The translations under genes and the position numbers were made by a program. From a bacterium (GTDB lineage Bacteria > Zhuqueibacterota > Zhuqueibacteria > Residuimicrobiales > Residuimicrobiaceae), in NCBI GenBank assembly GCA_029565685.1, contig JAKQNR010000035.1, positions 124,001-188,000 on the forward strand: DNA of 64,000 bases, given 5' to 3'. The notes below the pieces were generated by a model. It was not told the DNA's origin. It did no database searches and was given only the letters and a program-made list of their open reading frames with translations. This document shows, in pieces, positions 52,013 to 61,817 of the stretch. Each line of letters starts with the position of its first letter. Position 1 is the first letter of the stretch.

Positions 52013-52852
52013 TCATCTGCGGGTCCCGATCACTCCGATATCCATATAGGTATAGTGCGCCCAGCGGCTGCGGCGAAACCACTCTGCCGCCTTGAGGCGC
52101 AGTTTAGCCCCTAGCGGCGAAGAGGCGGGATACAACGGCAGACGCACCGATATTTTTTTCAGCAGCTCGCGCATCGCTCGATAGCCGAAACTCGGCCGCA
52201 TCCAATCGCCATAAAAGCCCACTGGGTCTAAATCCACTTTGCGAAACAGACGTTCCAACTGCGAGCGGGAGAATTCAGTCTCCCAACCTGCAAACCATCG
52301 ATTCATGGCGATGAGAATATGTTTGACCAGCGTGTAGGGATGATAACGCTGCGGCACATCCGCGATGGCGTGGCCGCCTACCTTGAGCACGCGGCGGTTT
52401 TCCATCAGGATTTTCTGCGGCGCCGTGAAATGCTCCAACAAGCCCTGATGATAGACCAGATCCAGACAGGCCTCTTTAAAAGGCAGCCGAAATGCATCGC
52501 CGCGCACCAGTGCGACCGATCGGCCATTGCGCTGCGCGATCGTCTGAATCAAGGTCAGGGAATTGATCGCGTAATCCAGAAAAATGACCCGCCCCCCCTG
52601 TTCAGCCAACAAAAAGCCATCCCGGCCGGAACCGGCGCCCACCTCGAGGATCCATTTGCCGGCGACCGGACCGAGCTTTTCGATCTGCTCAACAATGCGC
52701 GGTGAATTGGCGTACACCTCTTCGATGGGTTTTTCCTGATCCCAAAACCGTTCCCAAACTTGCCGGGAGTGTTGCGTTGCTCTAACGACCGTCTTTTCCT
52801 CCCCTCGGCGGTCCAAGGCCCTGTCCGCCGGCACTGCAGTCAACCGATCCAT
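52013..52852 (-). CDS. Class I SAM-dependent methyltransferase
   Basis: A 279-residue protein with WILEVGAGSGRDGFLLAEQG (SAM motif I), VIFLDYAINSLTLIQ, VRGDAFRLPFKEACLDLVYHQGLLEHF and VLKVGGHAIADVPQ. The C-terminal part is rich in aromatic residues. Its ATG overlaps the recG 3' end by 13 bases. The next gene downstream is a GT4, suggesting it methylates a glycan, quinone or lipid; the substrate is unknown. Confidence 0.88.
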   Translation of the reverse strand: MDRLTAVPADRALDRRGEEKTVVRATQHSRQVWERFWDQEKPIEEVYANSPRIVEQIEKLGPVAGKWILEVGAGSGRDGFLLAEQGGRVIFLDYAINSLTLIQTIAQRNGRSVALVRGDAFRLPFKEACLDLVYHQGLLEHFTAPQKILMENRRVLKVGGHAIADVPQRYHPYTLVKHILIAMNRWFAGWETEFSRSQLERLFRKVDLDPVGFYGDWMRPSFGYRAMRELLKKISVRLPLYPASSPLGAKLRLKAAEWFRRSRWAHYTYMDIGVIGTRR

Positions 52853-54942
52853 ATCGATGCGAATTTTTCCCGATAGTGCTTGATAAAATGGTCGCGCAGC
52901 GGAGCGTTCTCCGCTCGGCGCAGCTGCGGATCCTGCTGGGCAATCTTGAACGCCTCGTCACGGGCAGCCAGCAGCAGCGTCGTGTCCTCAGTCACATTCG
53001 CCAGCTTGAGCTCAGGCAACCCGTGCTGGCGGGTTCCGAAGAACTCGCCCGGTCCCCGCAGCTCCAGATCCACCTCTGCGATTTTAAAACCGTCGGTGGT
53101 CTCAGTCAGCGTCTCCAGCCGCCGTTTGGCCTCTGCGCCGAGGTTGCCATAGGCGATCAAAATGCAGTAGGATTGCTTCTCTCCTCTGCCCACGCGGCCG
53201 CGCAGCTGATGGAGTTGCGTCAAGCCGAAGCGCTCGGCGTGCTCCACCACCATCAGCGTGGCATTGGCTACGTCCACGCCCACCTCGATGACCGTGGTGC
53301 TGACCAGCAGGCGATAACGACCGCTTTTAAAATCGTCCATCACCTGCTCTTTCTCCGCCGTCTTCATGCGGCCATGCAGCAGGCCGATTTCAAAGGCGGA
53401 GAAAAAACCTCTTTTCATTTTTTCATAGCTGTCGACAGCGGATTTGAGATCGGATTTTTCCGTCTCCTCCACCAGTGGAAACACCACATAGGCCTGTGCG
53501 CCCAGTTCCATCTGTCGGCGCACAAACTCATAGATCTTGGCCCGGCCGGTCTGCGGCCGCCAAAAAGTCCGAATGGGCTTGCGGTTTGCCGGCAGCTCAT
53601 CCAGGATGGAGACATCAAGGTCGCCATACACGGTCAGGGATAAGGTCCTGGGGATCGGCGTGGCGGTCATGACCAGCAGATCCGGATTCAACCCTTTTTC
53701 GCGCAGCTGCGCGCGCTGCAGCACGCCGAATCGGTGCTGTTCATCGACGATCACCAGGCCCAACCGGCGGTACTCGACGCTCTCCTGAATCAGCGCGTGG
53801 GTGCCGACGATGATGTGGGCGTCGCCTTCGCTGATCTCGGCCAGCACCGCCTGTCGCACTTTGCGCGTCTGGCCGCCGATCAACAAAACCACATGAACGC
53901 CGAGCGCTTCCAGCATTCGGTGGATGGTGAGATAGTGCTGCTCAGCCAAAATTTCAGTCGGCGCCATCAACGCCGCCTGATAGCCGTTTTCCACTGCGAT
54001 CAGCATGGTGAACACCGCGACGATGGTCTTGCCAGACCCTACGTCGCCCTGGAGCAGACGATTCATCGGCGTGGACTTTTTCATGTCCGCGCGGATCTCA
54101 TGCAGCACCCGCTTCTGAGCGCCGGTCAACTCAAAGGGCAGCGCTTGCACCAGCCGGCGCAGCGGTTCTCCCACCCGTTCAAAGGCAATGCCGGCGCTGC
54201 GGCTGCCGAGATGCTGTTTGCGCAGTCCGACCAGCAGCTCCATGAAAAACAGCTCGTCGAATTTCAGCCGTTGCTTGGCTTTTTCCAAAGACGAAAAATC
54301 AGCCGGAAAATGGATGTGCCGGACCGCCTCAGAGCGCGAAAAAAGCTTGTGCCGTTTGAGCATCGCTTCCGGCAGGATCTCCGGCAGCCGGCCTTTGATC
54401 TCCTTGAGAACCTGCACCAGACAACGGCGGAATCCCCGGCTGTCGAATCCCAACTTGGTCAGCGCTTCGCTCGAAGGGTAGAGCGGAATGATCTTGCCGG
54501 TATGGATAAAATCGCCTTCCCCGGCAGGGCCCAGCCGATCGAATTCAGGATGCACCATTTGCGGTCCGCCGAACAGCGTCACCTTGCCGCTCAGCGCCAG
54601 CCATTCGCCGACGCGAAAAATTTTTTGCCAGAACAGGACCTTGCCGAACCAGATGCAGCTGAGATAATCGGTGTCATCGGTCACCACGAGAACAAAGCGG
54701 TTGCGGCGGCCCTGCTTGACGCCCATGCTCACCACTCTGCCGACCACGGTGGTTTCCTCATCCGCCTGAAGCGAGACGATGGGCCGGATGGAGGAGCGAT
54801 CGATATAGCGCCGCGGAAAATAAGACAGCAGATCGTCCACTGTGCGGATGCCGACGCTCGTCAGGGCTGAAGCTCTTTTTTCACCGATGCCCCGCAGGGA
54901 GGCGATCGACTGGTCGAGTATGCTCCGTGTCGATGCTGCCAT
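52840..54942 (-). CDS. recG: ATP-dependent DNA helicase RecG
   Basis: A 700-residue protein. The N-terminal SLRGIGEKRASALTSVGIRTVDDLLSYFPRRY is the wedge-domain start, with an OB-type region next. Motif I is LLQGDVGSGKTIVA, motif II VIVDEQHRFGVLQR (RecG-specific DEQHRFG), motif III VMTATPIPRTL, and motifs V-VI are EVGVDVANATLMVVEHAERFGL and QLRGRVGRG. It remodels stalled replication forks. The ATG at 54942 gives the normal length; an upstream TTG is weaker. Confidence 0.97.
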   Translation of the reverse strand: MAASTRSILDQSIASLRGIGEKRASALTSVGIRTVDDLLSYFPRRYIDRSSIRPIVSLQADEETTVVGRVVSMGVKQGRRNRFVLVVTDDTDYLSCIWFGKVLFWQKIFRVGEWLALSGKVTLFGGPQMVHPEFDRLGPAGEGDFIHTGKIIPLYPSSEALTKLGFDSRGFRRCLVQVLKEIKGRLPEILPEAMLKRHKLFSRSEAVRHIHFPADFSSLEKAKQRLKFDELFFMELLVGLRKQHLGSRSAGIAFERVGEPLRRLVQALPFELTGAQKRVLHEIRADMKKSTPMNRLLQGDVGSGKTIVAVFTMLIAVENGYQAALMAPTEILAEQHYLTIHRMLEALGVHVVLLIGGQTRKVRQAVLAEISEGDAHIIVGTHALIQESVEYRRLGLVIVDEQHRFGVLQRAQLREKGLNPDLLVMTATPIPRTLSLTVYGDLDVSILDELPANRKPIRTFWRPQTGRAKIYEFVRRQMELGAQAYVVFPLVEETEKSDLKSAVDSYEKMKRGFFSAFEIGLLHGRMKTAEKEQVMDDFKSGRYRLLVSTTVIEVGVDVANATLMVVEHAERFGLTQLHQLRGRVGRGEKQSYCILIAYGNLGAEAKRRLETLTETTDGFKIAEVDLELRGPGEFFGTRQHGLPELKLANVTEDTTLLLAARDEAFKIAQQDPQLRRAENAPLRDHFIKHYREKFASIWIG

Positions 54943-55049
54943 GTTCACCGCTTGGTTTATGTGCTCCAGGCTTTCGAGAACCGGCGGCCGATGAGAGTGC
55001 AAGTCCCGGCCGGCGGCGACAATCGCCGGTCACCGCTGCTGCGACCGGC

Positions 55050-57782
55050 TCAACGACCGGCAAGCCAGTGCAGGCTTTCCTGCAGCTTGTTCAGGGTCTG
55101 GGAAAAAGCTTCTTTTTTCTTTTTCTCTTTTTCAATGACCTCGCGCGGCGCGCGATCGACAAAATCCCGGTTCAGCAATTTTTTCTCCAGACCAGTCACC
55201 TGAGCCCCCAGCCGGGCGATCTCTTTTTCCAGCCGCTTCTTCTCAACCTCCACATCGATGAGCCCGGCCAGCGGCATCCAGACTTGTACGCCCCCGGCCA
55301 CTGCGCTGGCTGCCAAGGCTGGACGTTCCGCCTGATAAAGGACCGCAGAAACGCGGCCCAGCTTACGGATATAATTCTCGTGGGTGCGCAGGGTGGGGAG
55401 CAAAGACTCCTCGGCGTTGAGGATCAGCACTGCTTCCTTGGCCGGCGGCACATTCATCTCACCGCGGATATTGCGCACAGCGCCGATCACCGATTGCAGC
55501 AGCGCCATTTCCGCCTCTGCCGCTGTGTCCAGAGTTGCTGAATCGGGCAGCGGATAGGATTGCAGCATGATCGATTTCACCGCCGTAACGCCGGACTCGT
55601 TCATCGGCAGGGATTGCCAGATCTCTTCGGTGATAAACGGCATGAACGGATGCAGCAGCCGCAACACGGAATCCAACACCCGCACGGCAATGCTGCAGGC
55701 CACCTGCTGCGCCTGCGGTTGGGTTTCATCATAGAGACGCATTTTGATCAACTCGACGTACCAGTCGCAGAATTCGCCCCAGACGAACTCATAAATGGCG
55801 CGGGTGGCGTCGTTGAAACGAAATTCATTGAACGATCGGTCCACGGCCGCCGCAGTCTGACTCAAGCGGCTGAGAATCCAGCGGTCCGCCAGCTCCAAAT
55901 GATCCGCAGGAATGGCCGAAAGCTCGAGCACTGTCCGGTCTTCTCTGACATTCATCAGCACAAAGCGGGCGGCGTTCCACAACTTGTTGCAAAATTTCTG
56001 CCCCATCTCCACCAGCGTGTGATCAAAACGCACATCTCCGCCCAGCGGCGTGAGATAGACCATGGTCAAACGAATCGCATCTGCGCCATAGGCAGGCACT
56101 CCATCCCGGTACAGCGGATTCTTTTGCGCGAAATCACCCATCTCCTGCGGCGTCGCTCCGTCGATCAGCCAAAGCGGATCCGGCGAGTTGCCCAGGGATT
56201 TGCTCATCTTGCGGCCGTCCAGATCGCGGATCATGCCGTTGAAATAGACGTCGCGGAACGGAATATCGCCCATAAATTCCAGCGAGGCCATGATCATGCG
56301 CGCCACCCAGAAAAAAATGATATCCGGTCCGGTGACCAGGGTGTCGCTGGGAAAAAATTTTTTAAGAGACGCCGTCTGCTCAGGCCACCCCAAAGTGCTG
56401 AACGGCCACAGCCAGGAGGAAAACCAGGTATCCAGCACGTCCTCATCCTGCGTGAGTCGTCGGCTGCCGCAGGTGCTGCACGCCTCAGGGGCGTCTACAG
56501 CGACCGTGATATGGCCGTTTTCACAGGTCCAGGCTGGAATGCGATGACCCCACCAGATCTGTCGGCTGATGCACCAATCGCGGATGTTGGTCATCCAGTG
56601 AAAATAGGTCTCCTCCCAATGCTGGGGGTGAAAACGGATGCGGCCGTCGCGCACCGCCGCGATGGCCGGTTGGGCCAGGGGTTCCATTTTAACGAACCAT
56701 TGCTCGGAAAGGTACGGTTCGATGATGTCGTTGGAACGATAGCAGCGCGGAATGGGAATGATCTTTTTGATCTCGCCGCGCAGCAGGCCCAGCGCCGCCA
56801 AATCCTGAAGGATTTGTTTTCGCGCTTCAAACCGATCCAGACCGCGATAGGGGCCGGCCTGCTCATTCATTCTTCCCGTAGAATCGATGACAGACACCGC
56901 GTCCAGACCGTGGCGCCGTCCCACCTCAAAATCGTTGAAATCATGGGCCGGTGTGATTTTGACAGCGCCGCTGCCGAACGCAGGGTCCGCATGCTCATCT
57001 GCGATCAGGGGAATTTCCCGATGGATCAGCGGCAGCACCAGCCGCCGGCCGATCAGCTGACGATAGCGCTCATCCTCCGGATGGACCGCCACCGCCGTAT
57101 CGCCCAGCATGGTCTCCGGGCGCGTGGTGGCCACCACGATCTCCCCGGATCCGTCCTTGAACGGGTAGGCGATGTTCCACAATTTGCCGTCCTCATCGCT
57201 GCTGGTCACCTCCTCATCGGCCAGCGCGGTATGACAGCTCGGACACCAGTTGATGAGGCGCCGCCCTTTATAGATCAAGCCCTTGTTGTACAGCCCGACA
57301 AAAACCTCGCGCACGGCGCGACTGAGATTTTCATCCATCGTAAAGCATTCCCGCTGCCAGTCGCAGGCTGAGCCCAGCTTGCGCAGCTGCTGCAAAATGA
57401 TGCCGCCGAATTTTTCCTTCCATTCCCAGACCCGCTGGAGAAATTTTTCCCGGCCGAGCAGGTGCCGGTTCAAGCCTTCCTGCGCCAGCGCCGCCTCTAC
57501 CTTGTTCTGAGTGGCGATGCCGGCGTGGTCGGTGCCTGGCATCCACAGGGATTCGTACCCCTGCATTTTTTTCCAGCGGATCAGCAGATCCTGCAAAGTG
57601 TTGTTCAAGATATGGCCCATGGTCAACATGCCGGTCACATTGGGCGGCGGAATCAGAATCGTATAGGTCGGCTTATCGGTTGTTTCATCCGCATGGAACA
57701 GCTGATGATCCATCCAATAGGCGTACCATTTGTTTTCGACTTGTTTCGGATCGTAGGTTTTATCCAGCTCGCGCGAACTCAT
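55050..57782 (-). CDS. valS: Valyl-tRNA synthetase
   Basis: A 910-residue class I synthetase. The HIGH-type motif is PPPNVTGMLTMGHILNNTLQD, and the KMSKS loop is DGRKMSKSLGNSPDP. The editing domain shows ATTRPETMLGDTAVAVHPED, and ACSTCGSRR is a zinc-binding-like pair. The C-terminal coiled coil (VEVEKKRLEKEIARLGAQV) is typical of ValS. It charges tRNA-Val and deacylates mischarged Thr. It is followed by recG and preceded by the cNMP/channel pair. Confidence 0.98.
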   Translation of the reverse strand: MSSRELDKTYDPKQVENKWYAYWMDHQLFHADETTDKPTYTILIPPPNVTGMLTMGHILNNTLQDLLIRWKKMQGYESLWMPGTDHAGIATQNKVEAALAQEGLNRHLLGREKFLQRVWEWKEKFGGIILQQLRKLGSACDWQRECFTMDENLSRAVREVFVGLYNKGLIYKGRRLINWCPSCHTALADEEVTSSDEDGKLWNIAYPFKDGSGEIVVATTRPETMLGDTAVAVHPEDERYRQLIGRRLVLPLIHREIPLIADEHADPAFGSGAVKITPAHDFNDFEVGRRHGLDAVSVIDSTGRMNEQAGPYRGLDRFEARKQILQDLAALGLLRGEIKKIIPIPRCYRSNDIIEPYLSEQWFVKMEPLAQPAIAAVRDGRIRFHPQHWEETYFHWMTNIRDWCISRQIWWGHRIPAWTCENGHITVAVDAPEACSTCGSRRLTQDEDVLDTWFSSWLWPFSTLGWPEQTASLKKFFPSDTLVTGPDIIFFWVARMIMASLEFMGDIPFRDVYFNGMIRDLDGRKMSKSLGNSPDPLWLIDGATPQEMGDFAQKNPLYRDGVPAYGADAIRLTMVYLTPLGGDVRFDHTLVEMGQKFCNKLWNAARFVLMNVREDRTVLELSAIPADHLELADRWILSRLSQTAAAVDRSFNEFRFNDATRAIYEFVWGEFCDWYVELIKMRLYDETQPQAQQVACSIAVRVLDSVLRLLHPFMPFITEEIWQSLPMNESGVTAVKSIMLQSYPLPDSATLDTAAEAEMALLQSVIGAVRNIRGEMNVPPAKEAVLILNAEESLLPTLRTHENYIRKLGRVSAVLYQAERPALAASAVAGGVQVWMPLAGLIDVEVEKKRLEKEIARLGAQVTGLEKKLLNRDFVDRAPREVIEKEKKKKEAFSQTLNKLQESLHWLAGR

Positions 57783-57795
57783 CGGTTCCTCAGTT

Positions 57796-58311
57796 TCAAT
57801 TCTTGATCGCCAGACTAAAGGCGGTGGTTAATTTCAAAATATCCTGGTTCATTTTATCCAATCGCCCCACCAGGGTTCGAGCGATATTCAACAACAGCCG
57901 GTAGCCCAGCCCGGTATCGGTCTCGCACAGAGCGATAAAATCCTTGCGATGGAGAACCCCGACGAGGCACTCTTCCATGGCCTTGACCGTAGCGGTGCGG
58001 CAGCTGTCCTCCTTGAGCAGGGCCATTTCGCCGAAATAGGGCGCGTCCTCGGCCCGCAGCACCATCAGCGATTTGTCGCGCGTGTCGAGATTGTTGCGGC
58101 CGGTCATCAAGGTCAAACTTTTTGTAACCTCCACGCGTCCGGACAGCAGCAGAAACAGAGCGTCTCCGCGCTCTCCTTCGCGGGTGATGAATTCATTGGC
58201 CGCGATCTTTTTTTCGTGCAGAATCCTGCGGACCTCTTCCAGGTTCTTCGCAGACAGGCCTTGAAAAATCGGAAACCGCTGCAAATCAATGGAAAATGGC
58301 TTGTTCACCAA
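57796..58311 (-). CDS. Stand-alone cyclic-nucleotide-binding domain protein
   Basis: A 171-residue protein that is one cNMP-binding domain plus a C-terminal helix. Signature parts are FQGLSAKNLEEV, GERGDALFLLLSGRVEV and the phosphate-binding cassette PYFGEMALLKEDSCRTATVKA (about residues 91-108; FGE-L ... R-A). A ~12-residue loop (MTGRNNLDTRD-type) lies before the cassette, longer than in CRP. There is no DNA-binding helix-turn-helix. It lies nine bases after the K+ channel gene, so it probably acts as a separate sensor subunit for it. Confidence 0.9.
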   Translation of the reverse strand: MVNKPFSIDLQRFPIFQGLSAKNLEEVRRILHEKKIAANEFITREGERGDALFLLLSGRVEVTKSLTLMTGRNNLDTRDKSLMVLRAEDAPYFGEMALLKEDSCRTATVKAMEECLVGVLHRKDFIALCETDTGLGYRLLLNIARTLVGRLDKMNQDILKLTTAFSLAIKN

Positions 58312-58320
58312 CGTAGGGCC

Positions 58321-59520
58321 TCACGCCTTTTCGGTTCGTGCCAACAAAACGGGAATGTCGTTCTCCCTGATCACATAATCAGCCGGCGGCAGCAGCTGAA
58401 CGCTTAGTCCGGACCGTTTGCTCAGTCCTTTGCCGGCTGCCTGCAGCTTTTCCCGGATGAACCGGTCGATGGCAGAGACATCGTCGGAAAGGATGTCTTC
58501 CAGTTTAAAGCCCGCCTCTTCCTGAATAAATCCCAGCAACAGGCTTCGCTCCTGGTGGTGATAATGATCACTGGCCTGGCGAAAGGTTTTGCCGATCAGG
58601 CTGTGGGGCAGTTTGGCGCGCAATAGACTCACCGGACAGGCTTCGCTCAACAGCAAATCCAACAGCTGCGGAATGCCGGGCGCGGTGACATGAGCGCCCA
58701 GCAGATAGCCGCTGAAGCGATCGCTGATCACGATCTCGTCGGCGTTGGCGCGCTCCAGGTGCCCCTGGTTCTGCGGATCCATCAAGTGCGCGATCACCCG
58801 TACCTTAGGCGCCGCCGCTTTGACCTCCAGCGCGGCCAGAATCGTGCGCTCATCGGATTTGGCGCGGGCGGCATTAGACTCGTCCGGCAGGATCATCACC
58901 GCCGAAGCGGCGACGATGTTAGCGCGCTGCAGAACCGACTCGTCGGTAAAATCGCCATGCACATATTTAATCGACAGCTCACGATGCCGGGCTTTGATCG
59001 CTTCCACCTCATCCGGGGGGAGCTGGTTCACCAGAACCAGCGCACGGCCTTCGTGGATCAAACTTTCGCGTAGGGAGTGGATGACCGCATCGCAGCCGCT
59101 GTTCCACCCCAACATCGCCACATGATTTTTCACTGAAAGCTTGGACAATCCTCTGCCCTCCATCATGCGCCGGGTGATGACAGATGAAGAAACCGCGGCG
59201 GTAAAAACCGACAACAGCACCACCCCGGAGATCATGACCACAGCGCCGATTATCCTGCCGGCTGTCGTCAGCGGCACTTTATCGCCGTAGCCGCAGGTGG
59301 TCATGGTTACCACGGCCCACCACAATCCGGAGCCCATGCGGTCAAACTGCGTGTTCTCGCCGCGTTCTACCAGGGTGACGCCGATGGCGGAAGCCAGCGC
59401 CAGAAGAAGAATCGCCGCCACCGCCTTAAACAGCCGATTGCGCCATAGATCAGAAAAGACGCGGCGCAGCCGTTTGCCGAGTCCGGCTGCCATTTTAAGA
59501 TAGCGCGCAGAATAAGACAT
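58321..59520 (-). CDS. Two-TM potassium channel with RCK/TrkA-N-type cytoplasmic domain
   Basis: A 399-residue protein. Two membrane helices (about 29-49 and 88-110) flank a pore loop whose filter reads TMTTCGYGD (about residues 73-80), with Cys where Val is usual. The cytoplasmic part resembles a RCK domain (KNHVAMLGWNSGCDAVIHSL, VHGDFTDESVLQRANIVAASAVMILPDES), whose GxGxxG loop is loosened to GWNSGC. It should gate K+ or a related cation in response to a ligand. It is co-transcribed with the cNMP-binding protein. Confidence 0.9.
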   Translation of the reverse strand: MSYSARYLKMAAGLGKRLRRVFSDLWRNRLFKAVAAILLLALASAIGVTLVERGENTQFDRMGSGLWWAVVTMTTCGYGDKVPLTTAGRIIGAVVMISGVVLLSVFTAAVSSSVITRRMMEGRGLSKLSVKNHVAMLGWNSGCDAVIHSLRESLIHEGRALVLVNQLPPDEVEAIKARHRELSIKYVHGDFTDESVLQRANIVAASAVMILPDESNAARAKSDERTILAALEVKAAAPKVRVIAHLMDPQNQGHLERANADEIVISDRFSGYLLGAHVTAPGIPQLLDLLLSEACPVSLLRAKLPHSLIGKTFRQASDHYHHQERSLLLGFIQEEAGFKLEDILSDDVSAIDRFIREKLQAAGKGLSKRSGLSVQLLPPADYVIRENDIPVLLARTEKA

Positions 59521-59789
59521 AGTCTTTTAAAATAATAAAAACAAAGAAGAGAATCAATAAATTTATAGGGGATTCGGCCCAGGAGCGCACGAGCGAGCTT
59601 GCGCCCCGAATACCACCTCCAGACGTGTAGTTCCTTCACCTCTGGCGCCACGGCCAAAACAGCGAACCGCGGATCTCGACTGCGTGATCTCACGCTCAGA
59701 TTTTCTTTTGCTTGAAATTCATCGCCGAATTTCCTATTATGGACAAACAGAACCGACGCCCGCCTCTGCATTTTCTAAAGGAATTTGTT

Positions 59790-61562
59790 GTGAAAAAATT
59801 AATCCTGTTTCTCTGCGCCGTGGCCTGCTGGTCCGGCTGCCAAAAGCCGGAGATGATTCAGTTCTATGTAGCAGCCCACGGCAACGACGAAAATCCCGGC
59901 ACGCTCTCCCAGCCCTTTGCCACTCTCGAGCGCAGCCGCGATGCCATCCGCAGCCTGGCCGGAAACCATGCCGGCGTTCAGGTGCTGGTACGCGGCGGCG
60001 TCTATGTTCTACAACAGCCCCTGGTTTTCGAACCACAGGATTCCGCGCCGGAAGGCTGCACCGTTGTCTACAAGGCCTTTCAGGATGAAAAGCCGCTCAT
60101 CAGCGGCGGCCGGCTCATCACCGGCTGGCAAAAACAAGAAAAAAACCGATGGACAGCGACCCTGGACAAGGTGTCTGGCGAGGGCTGGTGGTTTCGCGAC
60201 CTGTACAAAGACGGCCTGCGCTTGCCGCGCGGCCGCTTCCCGCAACAGGGCATGTTGACCATTCGCGGGGCGTCTCCGGACGCCAAACAGATCTTCTTTG
60301 CAGAAAAATTGCCCGCCCTGCCGCTGCAGGATCTGGAGCTGGTCATCCTGCAAAACTGGTCCATCTCCAGGGCGCTCATCGCCGCGGTTGATGCCCAGGG
60401 CGTGCTCACGCGAACTCCGTGCGGCTGGGTGGGCCATGAATGGACTACGGCGCAACCGGGCAAACGGGCTTATCTGGAAAACGCCCTGGCGTTTGTGGAT
60501 GAACCGGGCGAGTGGCACCTGGACCGGCACAGCGGCCTGCTCACCTACCAGGCGGCGGAAAACGAAAATCCGAACGATCATTCATTCATCGCGCCCTGCT
60601 GTGAGCAACTGCTGATCCTGCAAGGCCGCCGCGGAAAGCCGGTCCGGGGCATTCTTTTCCAGGGACTCGATTTTGCCCACGCCGGCTGGTCATTGCCGGA
60701 AATCGGCTATGCCGGCATTCAGGCCTGTTTTTATGGTCCTGGGTACACCACAGATCCCACTTATGGATTGCCGCCCGCCATTCAGTGGTCCTATGCCGAA
60801 CAGTGCGGCTTTGACCGCTGCCGACTGCAGCATACCGGCGCCAGCGGCATGGGCCTGGCCGCCGGCTGCAGGGACAACCGCATCGAAGGCTGCACCTTTG
60901 CCGACATCGGCGGCAACGGCGTGATGTGCGGCTGGCGGGCTGAGGCGGATCGTCCGCCGCGCAACTGGTTCGACAACGACTGGGCTGATTCCAGCGATGC
61001 GCCCCGTAACAACCGCATCAGCAATTGCCTGGTGACCCGCTGCGGCGCTCAGCTGTTCGGCGCTGTCGGCATCTTTGATGCCTTTTCCCGCAACACCGCC
61101 ATCTTGCACAATTGGGTCTATGACCTGCCCTACACCGGCATCTCCATCGGATTTCGCTGGGACACCACTGCCACCAGTCAGTGCAGCTGTCGGGTGGAGA
61201 ACAATCACATTCACGATGTGATGAAACTGTTGGCCGACGGCGGCGGCATTTATACATTGGGCTGGCAGCCGGGCACGGTGTTAAAGGGCAATCTGATCCA
61301 CGACGTACATCGCTCCGCCTTTACCCACGGCGGTGCGCCCAACAACGGCATTTTTTTTGACGAAGGCAGCAAAGGCTTTCATATCGAAAAGAACGTGATC
61401 TATGCCACCTCAGGCGAACCGATCCGCTTCAATCAAAACAAAAAAGAATGGCACAGCTGGAAGGACAATGTCTTCGGACGCTCGCCGGACGATCCTGATT
61501 TTCCCAAGGAGGCGGCAGCTGAGGCCGGCTTGCAGCCTGCCTATGCGAATATCGCCGAATAA
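59790..61562 (+). CDS. Lipoprotein with right-handed parallel beta-helix repeats
   Basis: A 590-residue protein. The GTG at 59790 is chosen because AAGGA lies seven bases before it and it gives a clean lipoprotein signal (KKLILFLCAVACWSGC, lipobox WSGC). Beta-helix hallmarks follow: FYVAAHGNDENPGTLSQPFATLERSRDAIR, RGGVYVLQQPL, then coils such as NNRISNCLVTRCGAQLFGAVG and NHIHDVMKLLADGGGIYTLG. This fold is used by polysaccharide lyases and sugar-binding proteins. The opening (NDENPGTLSQPFATL) fits the DUF1565/pectate-lyase-like group. No catalytic residues can be assigned with confidence. Confidence 0.9.
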   Translation: MKKLILFLCAVACWSGCQKPEMIQFYVAAHGNDENPGTLSQPFATLERSRDAIRSLAGNHAGVQVLVRGGVYVLQQPLVFEPQDSAPEGCTVVYKAFQDEKPLISGGRLITGWQKQEKNRWTATLDKVSGEGWWFRDLYKDGLRLPRGRFPQQGMLTIRGASPDAKQIFFAEKLPALPLQDLELVILQNWSISRALIAAVDAQGVLTRTPCGWVGHEWTTAQPGKRAYLENALAFVDEPGEWHLDRHSGLLTYQAAENENPNDHSFIAPCCEQLLILQGRRGKPVRGILFQGLDFAHAGWSLPEIGYAGIQACFYGPGYTTDPTYGLPPAIQWSYAEQCGFDRCRLQHTGASGMGLAAGCRDNRIEGCTFADIGGNGVMCGWRAEADRPPRNWFDNDWADSSDAPRNNRISNCLVTRCGAQLFGAVGIFDAFSRNTAILHNWVYDLPYTGISIGFRWDTTATSQCSCRVENNHIHDVMKLLADGGGIYTLGWQPGTVLKGNLIHDVHRSAFTHGGAPNNGIFFDEGSKGFHIEKNVIYATSGEPIRFNQNKKEWHSWKDNVFGRSPDDPDFPKEAAAEAGLQPAYANIAE

Positions 61563-61817
61563 AACAGCCGGAGGACGGCGAACCGGCCGGAATGCCCTAC
61601 GCCGGTAAGGCGTTATACGCCCAATAACCTAAAAAAAGACTCCTGACGAGCAGTTGGAATATCGGTTTCTCATAAATCTCCATTGGAGCGAATCTTTTAC
61701 ATTATGAAAAAGCCATCATCACGACGGCAAAGCTCTGTCGACCGGCGCATTGGATTTTTCAGCTGCGCCGCCCATCAGAAACGGAGCATTGGTATTCACT
61801 CATTTTTTTGAGGGCCT

